From Pseudomonas sp. Choline-02u-1 (GTDB lineage Bacteria > Pseudomonadota > Gammaproteobacteria > Pseudomonadales > Pseudomonadaceae), in NCBI RefSeq assembly GCF_002836515.1, contig NZ_PJBC01000059.1, positions 62,001 through 126,000 on the forward strand: a stretch of 64,000 nucleotides of DNA, in the 5' to 3' direction. Below the pieces are notes generated by a model. That model was not told the DNA's origin, did no database searches, and worked only from the letters and a program-made list of their open reading frames with translations. Shown in pieces: positions 25,422-34,181 of this stretch; position 1 is the stretch's first letter, and each line of letters begins with the position of its first letter. Made by a program: the position numbers and the translations under genes.

Positions 25422-25498
25422 ATAATAACAACCCCGGCGTGCCGAGACCTCTGAACCAGAGCGGTGGGCCACTGCCGACTCCCTGTTCAGGAGGCTCC

Positions 25499-26803
25499 AT
25501 GAACTCCGATTCAACCGCTCAGGCCTTGGCGTATCAGTCCGGGTTCGGCAACGAATTCAGCACAGAAGCTTTGTCCGGCGCGCTGCCTGTTGGCCAGAAT
25601 TCCCCCCAAAAAGCCCCGTACGGCCTGTATACCGAACTGTTCTCCGGCACCGCCTTCACCATGCCGCGCAGTGAAGCGCGGCGTACCTGGATGTACCGGA
25701 TTCAGCCATCGGCCAACCACCCGGCGTTCGTCAAACTGGAACGGCAACTGGCAGGCGGATCGTTGGGTGAAGTGACACCCAATCGTCTGCGCTGGAACCC
25801 GCTGGATATTCCGGCCGAACCGACCGATTTCATCGACGGACTGATCAGCATGGCCGCCAACGCTGGCGCTGAGAAACCGTCCGGCATCAGCATTTATAAC
25901 TACGTCGCCAACCGTTCGATGGAGCGCGTGTTCTTCAACGCCGATGGGGAGATGCTGCTGGTGCCGCAACTCGGTCGCCTGCGCATCGCCACCGAACTGG
26001 GCGTGCTTGATGTGGCGCCGCTGGAAATTGTCGTACTGCCGCGTGGCCTGAAATTCCGCGTCGAATTGCTCGACCCGCAGGCACGCGGTTACCTCGCCGA
26101 GAACCATGGCGCGCCGCTGCGCCTGCCGGATCTGGGGCCGATCGGCAGCAACGGTCTGGCCAATCCACGGGATTTCCTCACTCCGGTCGCCGCCTACGAA
26201 AACCTCCAGCAACCGACCACTCTGGTGCAGAAATTTCTTGGCCAGTTGTGGGCCACCGAACTCAATCACTCACCGCTGAACGTGGTCGCCTGGCACGGCA
26301 ACAACGTGCCGTACAAATATGACCTGCGCCGTTTCAACACCATCGGCACGGTGAGCTTTGATCACCCCGATCCGTCGATTTTCACCGTGTTGACCTCTCC
26401 GACCAGTGTGCACGGTCTGGCCAACCTTGATTTCGTGATCTTCCCGCCGCGCTGGATGGTTGCCGAAAACACCTTTCGGCCACCGTGGTTCCACCGCAAC
26501 CTGATGAATGAATTCATGGGTCTGATCCAGGGCGAATACGACGCCAAAGCCGAAGGCTTCGTGCCCGGCGGCGCGTCGCTGCACAGCTGCATGAGCGCCC
26601 ATGGCCCGGACGGCGAGACCTGCACCAGGGCGATCAACGCCCAGCTGGCACCGGCGAAAATCGACAACACCATGGCCTTCATGTTCGAGACCAGCCAGGT
26701 GCTGCGTCCAACCCGCTTTGCCCTCGACTGCCCACAATTGCAATCGAGTTACGACGCCTGCTGGGCGACGCTGCCCGCCACATTCGACCCGACCCGGAGA
26801 TAA
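25499..26803 (+). CDS. hmgA: homogentisate 1,2-dioxygenase
   Basis: A 434-residue non-haem iron dioxygenase that opens the homogentisate ring to maleylacetoacetate. It begins [17 protein letters not shown], typical of HmgA; the iron-site region is [15 protein letters not shown] (the His and the Glu six residues on) together with the downstream [21 protein letters not shown] lies seven bases before the ATG at 25499; an upstream extension to 25439 has no ribosome site. It is first in the catabolic operon hmgA-fahA-maiA (gaps of 3 and 12 bases), which completes tyrosine and phenylalanine degradation. Confidence 0.97.
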   Translation: MNSDSTAQALAYQSGFGNEFSTEALSGALPVGQNSPQKAPYGLYTELFSGTAFTMPRSEARRTWMYRIQPSANHPAFVKLERQLAGGSLGEVTPNRLRWNPLDIPAEPTDFIDGLISMAANAGAEKPSGISIYNYVANRSMERVFFNADGEMLLVPQLGRLRIATELGVLDVAPLEIVVLPRGLKFRVELLDPQARGYLAENHGAPLRLPDLGPIGSNGLANPRDFLTPVAAYENLQQPTTLVQKFLGQLWATELNHSPLNVVAWHGNNVPYKYDLRRFNTIGTVSFDHPDPSIFTVLTSPTSVHGLANLDFVIFPPRWMVAENTFRPPWFHRNLMNEFMGLIQGEYDAKAEGFVPGGASLHSCMSAHGPDGETCTRAINAQLAPAKIDNTMAFMFETSQVLRPTRFALDCPQLQSSYDACWATLPATFDPTRR

Positions 26804-26806
26804 CCC

Positions 26807-28111
26807 ATGACACAGAATTCCATCCCCCGCAGCTGGGTCGCTTCGGCCAACGGTCACAGCGATTTCCCGTTGCAGAATCTGCCGCTGGGCGTGTTCAGCC
26901 TGAACGGTTCGACGCCTCGCGCAGGCGTGGCGATCGGCGAGCACATCTTCGATTTGCAAGTCGGGCTTGAGGGGGGGCTGTTTGATGGTCTCGCACGCAG
27001 TGCGGTGCAAGCCATGCACGGCGGGCAGTTGAACGCGTTCTTTGAGCTCGGCCGTGAGGCGCGGGTTGCTCTGCGCGAACGCCTGATCGAGCTGTTCAGT
27101 GAAGGCAGTACCCTGCGCGGCAACATCGAAGCGCAAGGCGCGAAAGTCTTGCCGTTGGCTGCCGATTGCCAGATGCATCTGCCGGCCCGGATCAGCGATT
27201 ACACCGATTTCTATGTCGGCATCGAGCACGCGCAGAATGTCGGCAAACTGTTCCGCCCCGATAACCCGCTGCTGCCGAACTACAAGCATGTGCCGATCGG
27301 CTATCACGGTCGCGCTTCCACGGTGCGCGCGTCCGGCACCGACGTACGCCGGCCAAAAGGCCAGACGCTGCCGGCCGGGCAGACCGAACCGGTCTTCGGC
27401 CCTTGCGCGCGTCTGGATTACGAACTGGAATTGGGTATCTGGATCGGGCAGGGCAACGAGATGGGCGAGCCCATTGCCATCGGTGACGCTGCCGAGCACA
27501 TCGCCGGTTTCTGCCTGCTCAATGACTGGTCGGCGCGGGACATCCAGGCCTGGGAATACCAGCCACTCGGGCCGTTTCTGTCGAAGAGTTTCATCACCAG
27601 TGTTTCGCCCTGGGTGGTGACGGCCGAAGCGCTGGAACCGTTCCGCACGGCACAGCCGGCCCGCCCTGAAGGTGATCCGCAGCCGCTGCCGTATCTGCTC
27701 GACAAGCGTGATCAGGACGGCGGCGCCTTCGACATCGAGCTGGAAGTGCTGCTGCGTACCGAAGCCATGCGCGAGCAGAACCTGCCGGCCCATCGCCTGA
27801 CCCTGAGCAACACCCGCTACATGTACTGGACCGTCGCGCAAATGGTCGCGCACCACAGCGTCAACGGTTGCCAGTTGCAGGCCGGCGATCTGTTCGGTTC
27901 GGGCACTTTGTCCGGCCCGGAAAACGGTCAGTTCGGCAGCCTGTTGGAAATCACTGAGGGCGGTAAGAAACCGATCGAACTGGCCTCCGGCGAAGTGCGC
28001 AAGTTCCTTGAGGACGGTGACGAAATCATCCTGCGCGCCCGCTGCGCCCGCGAAGGTTTTGCCTCGATCGGCTTCGGCGAGTGCCGCGGCACCGTGATCG
28101 CTGCACGCTGA
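26807..28111 (+). CDS. fahA: fumarylacetoacetase
   Basis: A 434-residue hydrolase splitting fumarylacetoacetate to fumarate and acetoacetate, the last step of the pathway. The SH3-like N-terminal domain (about 1-120) begins SWVASANGHSDFPLQNLPLG; the catalytic FAH domain includes DYTDFYVGIEHAQNVG, YHGRASTVRASGTDVRRP, ELELGIWIG and the DDW-like NDWSARDIQAWEYQPLGPF (metal and substrate region), which are conserved in mouse FAH. The ATG is four bases after the hmgA stop, so it is translated in the same operon. The gene is also called hmgB in pseudomonads. Confidence 0.97.
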   Translation: MTQNSIPRSWVASANGHSDFPLQNLPLGVFSLNGSTPRAGVAIGEHIFDLQVGLEGGLFDGLARSAVQAMHGGQLNAFFELGREARVALRERLIELFSEGSTLRGNIEAQGAKVLPLAADCQMHLPARISDYTDFYVGIEHAQNVGKLFRPDNPLLPNYKHVPIGYHGRASTVRASGTDVRRPKGQTLPAGQTEPVFGPCARLDYELELGIWIGQGNEMGEPIAIGDAAEHIAGFCLLNDWSARDIQAWEYQPLGPFLSKSFITSVSPWVVTAEALEPFRTAQPARPEGDPQPLPYLLDKRDQDGGAFDIELEVLLRTEAMREQNLPAHRLTLSNTRYMYWTVAQMVAHHSVNGCQLQAGDLFGSGTLSGPENGQFGSLLEITEGGKKPIELASGEVRKFLEDGDEIILRARCAREGFASIGFGECRGTVIAAR

Positions 28112-28123
28112 CAGGAGCCGCTT

Positions 28124-28759
28124 ATGGATCTCTATGGCTATTACCGTTCCACTTCGTCGTACCGGGTGCGAATTGCGCTGGCGTTGAAGGGTCTTGATTA
28201 CCAGGCGCTGCCGGTCAACCTCATCGCACCGTCGGGGGGTGAACACCGGCAAGCAGGATTTCTGGCGATCAATCCCCAGGGCCGGGTGCCTGCCTTGCGC
28301 ACTGACGACGGAGCGGTGCTGATTCAGTCGCCGGCGATCATTGAGTTTCTGGAGGAGCGTTATCCACAGGTGCCGTTGCTGCCGGATGATCTGGTGGCGC
28401 GCGCACAGGTTCGCGGTGTTGCGGCGGTGATCGGCTGCGATGTGCATCCGTTGCATAACGTCAGCGTACTCAATCGCCTGCGCCAGTCGGGGCAGGATGA
28501 GGCGCAGGTGGTGGAGTGGATCAGTCACTGGATCACCCAAGGGCTGGCCACGGTGGAGCAGTTGATCGGCGACAGCGGATTCTGTTTTGGCGAATGGCCG
28601 TGTGTGGCGGATGTGTATCTGATTCCGCAGTTGTATGCAGCAGAGCGGTTCAGCGTCAGCCTCGAGGCGTATCCGAAAATCCGCCGCGTGGCTGCATTGG
28701 CGGCTGAACATCCGGCGTTTATCACAGCGCATCCGGCCAATCAGCCGGACACACCGTAA
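28124..28759 (+). CDS. maiA: maleylacetoacetate isomerase
   Basis: A 211-residue zeta-class glutathione S-transferase. The thioredoxin-like N-terminal domain starts MDLYGYYRSTSSYRVRIALA, where the SSxxVRIAL wording is the zeta-class glutathione site; NPQGRVPALRTDDGAVLIQS is the gamma-glutamyl loop. The C-terminal helical domain contains IGCDVHPLHNVSVLNRL. The enzyme isomerises maleylacetoacetate to fumarylacetoacetate between HmgA and FahA. AGGAG lies before the ATG, 12 bases after fahA. It is the last gene of the operon and is also called hmgC. Confidence 0.96.
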   Translation: MDLYGYYRSTSSYRVRIALALKGLDYQALPVNLIAPSGGEHRQAGFLAINPQGRVPALRTDDGAVLIQSPAIIEFLEERYPQVPLLPDDLVARAQVRGVAAVIGCDVHPLHNVSVLNRLRQSGQDEAQVVEWISHWITQGLATVEQLIGDSGFCFGEWPCVADVYLIPQLYAAERFSVSLEAYPKIRRVAALAAEHPAFITAHPANQPDTP

Positions 28760-28763
28760 CCTT

Positions 28764-28791
28764 GTAGGGGCGGGCTTGCCCGCTCCCACAG
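28764..28791. repeat. single REP of the GTGGGAGCGGGCTTGC family (variant)
   Basis: GTAGGGGCGGGCTTGCCCGC, then TCCCACAG: one palindromic unit just after maiA. It may help end the hmg operon transcript, as no T-rich terminator was seen. Confidence 0.7.
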
Positions 28792-28834
28792 AGGTTTGTA
28801 TCGGGTTCAAGGGGAGCGAGCCTGCACAAAGCGG

Positions 28835-29638
28835 TCAATGAACGACGGAGTTGGGCGGCAGATGCCCGAGGCGTTCGGTCAGGCGCAGGCGCTGGATCGG
28901 GTCTTCGCTGAGCAATAACGCATGTTCAAGGTCGAATCGTTCTGCGTTCGGGCAATCCAGCCGTTGATACAGACTGGCGCGAGCCATGTAGTCGGCGGCC
29001 TTGGCGCCACCCAGTTCGAGTACCCGCTCAGCGTCAATGAGCGCGGCGATAAAGTCGTCGTGGGTCAGGTGCAATTGACGCAGGTTGCGTGACAGGCGCT
29101 GCAGCATCTGCACCGGCGTTGCCGTCAGCAGATGCTCGGCGCTGAGCTGCATGTTCGGCCCGTATTGTCGTTGTAACAGTTCGCGACAGTCATTGGGATA
29201 CAGCCGTCGCCCGCCGCATGGGTCCAGCAAGTGGTCGGCGCCGGGAACCCGCAGCAGAAAATGTCCGGGGAAGTTGACCCCGACCAAAGGAATCTCCAGG
29301 CCGTGTGCCAGCTCCAGCGCAATTAATGCAAGTGCCAGCGGCTGCCCGCGTTGGGTCTGTAATACACGATGCAGCAGTGCCGCTTGCGGGCGCAGCGGCA
29401 GGAAATCATCCTGCGCAAAACCCAGGTCGACCATGCGGCGCAACAGCGGTTGCGCCAGTTCGCTGACCGGCAGCATCGGCAAGCCGTAGCTGATTCGTTG
29501 TTGCAGATCATTGAAGGAGCGCAGCAGCGCCTCGGGTTCGAGAGTTTTGTCGTGCTCAGCGCTTATCCACAGCGCAGCTTCCAGCAGGGCTGGCGGCGAG
29601 CGGTGCAGGCAGTCGAAAAAGCGTTGGCGCGGACTCAT
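28835..29638 (-). CDS. SirB1 family protein (transglutaminase-like and TPR)
   Basis: A 267-residue soluble protein from the ATG at 29638 (GGAGGAAG upstream; the TTG one codon earlier is less likely). Residues about 25-180 form a transglutaminase-core-like domain: the LHRVLQTQRGQPLALALIALE helix and VGVNFPGHFLLRVPG with the conserved His, then LLDPCGGRRLYPNDC. The canonical nucleophilic Cys is replaced by the Q/P region QPLAL, so it is probably non-enzymatic. The C-terminal part is TPR-like (about 205-262). SirB1 family members are conserved in proteobacteria with no settled function. Confidence 0.85.
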   Translation of the reverse strand: MSPRQRFFDCLHRSPPALLEAALWISAEHDKTLEPEALLRSFNDLQQRISYGLPMLPVSELAQPLLRRMVDLGFAQDDFLPLRPQAALLHRVLQTQRGQPLALALIALELAHGLEIPLVGVNFPGHFLLRVPGADHLLDPCGGRRLYPNDCRELLQRQYGPNMQLSAEHLLTATPVQMLQRLSRNLRQLHLTHDDFIAALIDAERVLELGGAKAADYMARASLYQRLDCPNAERFDLEHALLLSEDPIQRLRLTERLGHLPPNSVVH

Positions 29639-29823
29639 CAAAAAACTTCCTCCAATGCCTCGTTTTAGCCCCGTCCGGGTGGTTCGTCCAGTGGCTGGCT
29701 CCTTGAGCGCAAGTTATAGCAGCCTGACAGTGTCCGCTCGGCGGCTGATGCCAGCGCGCGGCAGCAATTTCCAAGGGCAAGCCTATACTGGCGTTCTACC
29801 AGAAGTGATTCGGGAGCCTGTCG

Positions 29824-30843
29824 ATGTTCGCTCTCATGCAAAGCACTCGCCTGGAATCGCTGCATCTGAGCGTTGACCCGGGCACCGGGTTGAAGGCGGT
29901 CATTGCCATTCATAACAGCCGCCTGGGTCCAGCCTTGGGCGGTTGCCGTTACCTTGCCTATCCCAACGACGAATCAGCGGTCGAGGACGCCATTCGCCTG
30001 GCACAAAACATGAGCTACAAAGCAGCACTGGCCGGCCTTGCGCAGGGGGGCGGGGTGGCGGTGATCGTGCGTCCGGTCCACGTAGAAAATCGCGGTGCGT
30101 TGTTCGAGGCTTTCGGCCGCTGTATCGAGCAACTCGACGGCCGCTACATCACCGCTATCGACAGCGGCACCTCAGTGGCGGATATGGACTGCATCGCCCA
30201 GCAGACCCGGCATGTCACCAGCACGACTTCAGCAGGCGACCCGGCGCCGCACGCGGCCATGGGCGTGTTCACCGGCATTCGCGCGACGGCGATGGCGCGT
30301 CTGGGTAGCGACAACCTGGAAGGCCTGCGCATCGCCATCCAGGGGCTTGGCAATGTCGGCTTTGCGCTGGCCGAGCAACTGCATGCTGCGGGCGCTGAAT
30401 TGCTGGTCAGTGATATCGATCACGGCAAGGTGCAACTGGCGATGGAACAACTCAATGCCCACCCGATCGCCAACGATGCATTGCTCAGCACGCCTTGCGA
30501 TATTCTTGCGCCTTGCGGATTGGGCGGTGTGCTCAACAGTCATTCGGTGTCACAGCTACGTTGTTCGGCAGTTGCCGGCTCGGCGAACAATCAACTTTCG
30601 CACCTTGATGTGGCAGATCAACTGGAACGGCGCGGGATTCTTTACGCGCCCGATTATGTGATCAATGCCGGCGGGCTGATCTACGTTTCGCTGAAGCATC
30701 GTGGCGAGGAATTGCCGATCATCACGGCGCATCTGTCGAAAATCAGTTCGCGGCTGACCGAAGTCTTTGCTCACGCCCAGGCGGAAAAACGCTCGCCGGC
30801 GCGGGTGGCGGATGAGCTGGCGGAGAAGGTTTTGTATCGCTGA
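29824..30843 (+). CDS. leucine dehydrogenase family protein lacking the catalytic lysine
   Basis: A 339-residue Glu/Leu/Phe/Val dehydrogenase. The substrate domain has GPALGGCRYL and NMSYKAALAG with the substrate-binding Lys, and the Rossmann domain has IQGLGNVGFALAEQL and DILAPCGLGGVLN. The family's glycine loop GGGKAVI, whose Lys is the catalytic base for oxidative deamination, here reads GGGVAVI (codon GTG near 30053). P. aeruginosa PA3418-type homologues keep the Lys. The product may therefore be inactive as a deaminase or have another role. It stands alone, followed by a REPIN. It is otherwise full-length with no frameshift. Confidence 0.87.
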   Translation: MFALMQSTRLESLHLSVDPGTGLKAVIAIHNSRLGPALGGCRYLAYPNDESAVEDAIRLAQNMSYKAALAGLAQGGGVAVIVRPVHVENRGALFEAFGRCIEQLDGRYITAIDSGTSVADMDCIAQQTRHVTSTTSAGDPAPHAAMGVFTGIRATAMARLGSDNLEGLRIAIQGLGNVGFALAEQLHAAGAELLVSDIDHGKVQLAMEQLNAHPIANDALLSTPCDILAPCGLGGVLNSHSVSQLRCSAVAGSANNQLSHLDVADQLERRGILYAPDYVINAGGLIYVSLKHRGEELPIITAHLSKISSRLTEVFAHAQAEKRSPARVADELAEKVLYR

Positions 30844-30847
30844 AAAA

Positions 30848-30915
30848 GCAAAAGATCGCAGCCTTCGGCAGCACCTACATTCCGAGTGTAGGAGCTGCCG
30901 AAGGCTGCGATCTTT
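30848..30915. repeat. REPIN of the GTAGGAGCTGCCGAAGGCTG family
   Basis: Two almost perfect inverted REP units (AAAGATCGCAGCCTTCGGCA and its complement) around a 15-base spacer, between the convergent dehydrogenase and yebG genes. It is the tightest doublet in the window. Confidence 0.9.
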
Positions 30916-30919
30916 CTGA

Positions 30920-31255
30920 TTACTTCGGCGCTTTCGCTGCTTTGGCGGGCTTCGCCGGCGCCTCGTCAGGTTCTGCCGCTTCAGCTTTTTCGACAGGCTC
31001 GGCCGGCGCATTGATCAGCTCCGACAGCGCATCGGGCTGGCTTTTGAATGCCCGGGCAAACACATCGCGATTCTTCGCCATGTAGATCCCGGCTTCTTCC
31101 ACTTGCTGTTCGGTCAGGGACGGAACGGCTTTTTGCAGCACATCGGCCAGATATTCGGCCAGTTCGAGCATTTTGTCATGACGATCAGCTTCGGCTTTAT
31201 CCATGAACAAGCGCTCCAGATCTCGGCTGCTGCGGTATACCACTTCGACGGCCAT
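30920..31255 (-). CDS. yebG: YebG family DNA-damage-inducible protein
   Basis: A 111-residue small basic-acidic protein. Residues 1-70 match YebG (MAVEVVYRSSRDLERLFMDK, KNRDVFARAFK); the tail (about 85-111) is a low-complexity Ala/Pro/Glu/Lys stretch ending AKPAKAAKAPK, longer than in E. coli. The gene belongs to the SOS regulon in enterobacteria; its function is unknown. A consensus LexA box (CTGT-N8-ACAG) lies 44-59 bases upstream, which supports SOS control here. GAGGTGGTGA precedes the ATG. Confidence 0.92.
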   Translation of the reverse strand: MAVEVVYRSSRDLERLFMDKAEADRHDKMLELAEYLADVLQKAVPSLTEQQVEEAGIYMAKNRDVFARAFKSQPDALSELINAPAEPVEKAEAAEPDEAPAKPAKAAKAPK

Positions 31256-31298
31256 TCACCACCTCACATGCCTTCACGTTAAGTTGTCTTGACGACTA

Positions 31299-31314
31299 CT
31301 GTATCCATATACAG
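31299..31314. promoter_or_regulatory. LexA (SOS) box upstream of yebG
   Basis: CTGTATCCATATACAG: the CTGT-N8-ACAG consensus with near-complete inner symmetry. It lies before the yebG start on the minus strand. Confidence 0.9.
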
Positions 31315-31405
31315 CGAAAAGGATAAGCGAATCCCTGCGCCATGGGTAGTGGCTTTTCAATGTAGACCGGATTTGGCGTTTGTCAGGGGTACGTGTGACT
31401 GCTAT

Positions 31406-31430
31406 TCGCGAGCAGGCTCGCTCCCACGGA
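31406..31430. repeat. single REP of the GTGGGAGCGGGCTTGC family
   Basis: TTCGCGAGCAGGCTCGCTCC plus the CCACGG end: one unit, in the spacer between yebG and psiE-like genes. Confidence 0.8.
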
Positions 31431-31591
31431 AACTCCAGCGGTGCGACCAAACGCCACGGCGCGGGATTTGCGGCGGATCGCCATGATGCGTGGCCCTGAA
31501 CCTGCATGAAACTCATTGCAACAAGGCGCGCGCGCAAAAACGTCACGTGCGATACGCATCATCCGCCCGAAACGGGCTAAGGAAACTCATC

Positions 31592-32092
31592 GTGAAAATC
31601 AACTGGGCCGAGAAACTGCGGCGTAACGTGCATCAACTGGCCGAGTCCCTGGGCAACCTGTTCGTCGAGACCTTTCACTACCTGGCGCTTTTCGCCATTG
31701 GCGCGGTGACGGCGTGGGCGGCGGTGATGGAGTTTCTCGGGATGCTCGAAGTCGGGCACATCAAGATTGATGACATCCTGTTGCTGTTCATCTATCTGGA
31801 ACTGGGCGCGATGGTCGGGATTTATTTCAAGACCAACCACATGCCGGTGCGCTTTCTGATCTACGTGGCAATCACTGCGCTGACGCGGCTGCTGATTTCC
31901 AATGTCTCGCACCACAACCCGCCGGACATGGGCATCATCTACCTGTGCGGCGGCATCCTGTTGCTGGCGTTCGCGATTCTGGTGGTGCGTTATGCTTCGT
32001 CGCAATTTCCCTCGGTCAAGATCGAGAACCCGCAGCGCAAGATCGGCACGGGTTCCGGCGAGCATCCAGAAGTGGAAAAGGGCGAGCTTTAA
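31592..32092 (+). CDS. PsiE-family phosphate-starvation-inducible membrane protein
   Basis: A 166-residue inner-membrane protein starting at GTG 31592 (VKINWAEKLRRNVHQLAESL), with AAGGA about nine bases upstream; the frame extends further up without a ribosome site. Four hydrophobic helices are seen (about 22-46, 58-78, 85-104, 113-138) and a polar tail. LFVETFHYLALFAIGAVTAW and DDILLLFIYLELGAMVGIYF match the PsiE family, which is phosphate-starvation-inducible in E. coli. No pho box was recognised. The stop overlaps the end of the convergent DUF3509 gene by four bases. Confidence 0.85.
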   Translation: MKINWAEKLRRNVHQLAESLGNLFVETFHYLALFAIGAVTAWAAVMEFLGMLEVGHIKIDDILLLFIYLELGAMVGIYFKTNHMPVRFLIYVAITALTRLLISNVSHHNPPDMGIIYLCGGILLLAFAILVVRYASSQFPSVKIENPQRKIGTGSGEHPEVEKGEL

Positions 32093-32406
32093 AGGCCCGC
32101 CGCCTGGCCGGGCTGGCCTTTGACGCGTGGCGGTGGCGGGGTCAGCCCGGCGCCGCTGGTCATGGCTTCGAGGATCGACATGGCGCTGTGGCCCTGTTCG
32201 ATGGCGATGCCGAACTGGATGCTTTGCACCAGGCGTTTCAAACGCTCGGGATCGTTGCGCTGTTCGGCGCTGATCATGCGTTTGGCCACAATGCGGCCGG
32301 CGTTGGACAGGGTCAGCATGATGCTGCCGTCCAGCCCCTGAATGCTCAGATTGATCTGATAGTCCGGCGCGAAGGCATCGGTAATGATTTGAAATGGGTT
32401 GTCCAT
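32089..32406 (-). CDS. DUF3509 family protein
   Basis: A 105-residue soluble protein, MDNPFQIITDAFAPDYQINL, with LDGSIMLTLSNAGRIVAKRM and RLKRLVQSIQFGIAIEQGHS in the middle and a Pro-rich tail. This matches DUF3509, a pseudomonad family without known function. Its tail is antisense to the end of the psiE-like gene for four bases. Upstream lies a 263-base spacer that holds the sdaA terminator. Confidence 0.85.
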   Translation of the reverse strand: MDNPFQIITDAFAPDYQINLSIQGLDGSIMLTLSNAGRIVAKRMISAEQRNDPERLKRLVQSIQFGIAIEQGHSAMSILEAMTSGAGLTPPPPRVKGQPGQAAGL

Positions 32407-32580
32407 GATGCGTCACCGCCTGATTGAACGTGCAGTTGTTGACCGGCCATGATCCGATTTGGTTCGCAACACCAGACCACTGGCATCTCGTTCGCTGAGG
32501 TTCGCAATCTCCGTTTGCCTCAAGGGCGATGTAGCAAGGGGCATGCCGGAAAAATTGTCGAACAATAAACGCGCCATAAA

Positions 32581-32613
32581 AAACGGCGAGCTTTCGGGCT
32601 CGCCGTTTTTTAT
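32581..32613. terminator. bidirectional terminator between sdaA and the DUF3509 spacer
   Basis: Stem AAACGGCGAGC/GCTCGCCGTTT with a TTTCGG loop (32581-32608), A run on the left and T run on the right. It lies 60-90 bases after the stop of leftward sdaA, and the left A run would serve as the T run for that transcript. Confidence 0.88.
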
Positions 32614-32669
32614 GGCTCGTTTTCAGGGCAGGAATGAGTCGATGATCGCGGACGGTGCAATCAGGCGGA

Positions 32670-34046
32670 TCAGCATTCCACCCAATTCACCGCCAGCCCG
32701 CCCCGCGACGTTTCCTTGTATTTGTCATGCATGTCGGCGCCGGTGTCACGCATGGTGCGGATCACCCGGTCAAGGGAAATGAAGTGGTTGCCGTCGCCGC
32801 GCAGGGCCATTTGTGTGGCGTTGATCGCCTTCACCGCAGCGATGGCGTTGCGCTCGATGCACGGCACTTGCACCAGACCGCCGACCGGATCGCAGGTCAG
32901 GCCGAGGTTGTGTTCCAGGCCGATCTCGGCGGCGTTTTCCAGTTGCTCAGGTGTCGCGCCGAGGACGTCGGCCAGGCCGGCGGCGGCCATTGCGCAAGCC
33001 GAACCAACTTCCCCCTGACAGCCAACTTCGGCGCCGGAGATGGAGGCGTTTTTCTTGCACAGAATGCCGACGGCGGCTGCGCCGAGAAAGAACGCGACGA
33101 CGTCATCGTCACACGCGTCCGGATTGAATTTCATGTAGTAATGCAGAACGGCCGGAATGATTCCGGCGGCACCGTTGGTCGGCGCGGTGACCATGCGCCC
33201 GCCGGCGGCGTTTTCTTCGTTGACGGCGAGAGCGAACAGGTTGACCCATTCCATTGCCGACAGGGTTGAACTGATCACATTCGGTTTGCCGATTTCGAGC
33301 AGACTGCGGTGCAGTTTCGCCGCGCGACGCGGCACTTTCAGCCCGCCGGGCAGGATGCCTTCGTGGCGCAGGCCTTGTTCGACGCACTCGCGCATCACCG
33401 ACCAGATGTGCAACAGGCCCTGACGGATCTCGGCGTCGCTGCGCCAGGCGCGCTCGTTGGCCATCATCAGTTCGGATACGCGCAGATTGTGTTGTTTGCA
33501 CAGGGCGAGCAGTTCGGCGGCGCTGGAAAAATCGTACGGCAACACCACGTCGCTCGCCGGCGCCGCGCCAGATTCGGCTTCAGCCGCTTCGACGATGAAA
33601 CCGCCCCCCACCGAGTAATAGGTTTGCGCGAACAGCTCGGCGCTTTCGCCAAAGGCCGTCAGCGACATGGCGTTGGGGTGATAGGGCAGGCTTTCGTCGA
33701 GCAGCAGCAGATCGTTCTGCCAGTCGAAAGCGATCGAACGCTGACCGGCAAGAGACAATTGCCCGGTTTCGCGTAATTGCTGGATGCGTGGATCGATGGT
33801 CGAAGGATCGATGCTGTCCGGCCACTCGCCCATCAGGCCCATGACCGTCGCGCGGTCGGTGGCGTGGCCAACACCGGTGGCCGACAGCGAGCCGTACAGG
33901 CGGATTTCCACTCGTCGCACGTCATTGAGCAGATGCTGATTGATCAGGGCCTGGGCAAATGTCGCCGCTGCGCGCATCGGACCGACGGTATGGGAACTGG
34001 ACGGGCCGATGCCCACTTTGAATAGATCGAAAACACTGATAGCCAT
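32670..34046 (-). CDS. sdaA: L-serine ammonia-lyase, iron-sulfur dependent
   Basis: A 458-residue cytoplasmic enzyme turning L-serine into pyruvate and ammonia. The N-terminal beta domain begins [20 protein letters not shown], the family's first hallmark; the catalytic alpha domain includes [43 protein letters not shown] and [19 protein letters not shown], which hold the cluster cysteines. The beta and alpha parts are fused in one chain, as in E. coli SdaA/SdaB. It is divergent from a LysR gene across 135 bases. Pseudomonads often have two copies, so which paralogue this is cannot be told. Confidence 0.95.
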   Translation of the reverse strand: MAISVFDLFKVGIGPSSSHTVGPMRAAATFAQALINQHLLNDVRRVEIRLYGSLSATGVGHATDRATVMGLMGEWPDSIDPSTIDPRIQQLRETGQLSLAGQRSIAFDWQNDLLLLDESLPYHPNAMSLTAFGESAELFAQTYYSVGGGFIVEAAEAESGAAPASDVVLPYDFSSAAELLALCKQHNLRVSELMMANERAWRSDAEIRQGLLHIWSVMRECVEQGLRHEGILPGGLKVPRRAAKLHRSLLEIGKPNVISSTLSAMEWVNLFALAVNEENAAGGRMVTAPTNGAAGIIPAVLHYYMKFNPDACDDDVVAFFLGAAAVGILCKKNASISGAEVGCQGEVGSACAMAAAGLADVLGATPEQLENAAEIGLEHNLGLTCDPVGGLVQVPCIERNAIAAVKAINATQMALRGDGNHFISLDRVIRTMRDTGADMHDKYKETSRGGLAVNWVEC

Positions 34047-34181
34047 GCTAAACCCTTACAAGCAATGGAGTAGGAATCGCTGCCATTTTTTGTCGGACAA
34101 GCGCAATGTCGGCGATACTGCCTGCCTCAGTTCGAGGTGACCAACGAAACCTCCTAAGACAGCCTTTAGCAGGACTAAACA

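Noticed and set aside
26270..28810. 846-codon leftward open frame opposite hmgA, fahA and maiA
   Set aside because: High-GC shadow of three certain genes; no domain, ribosome site or signal is seen.
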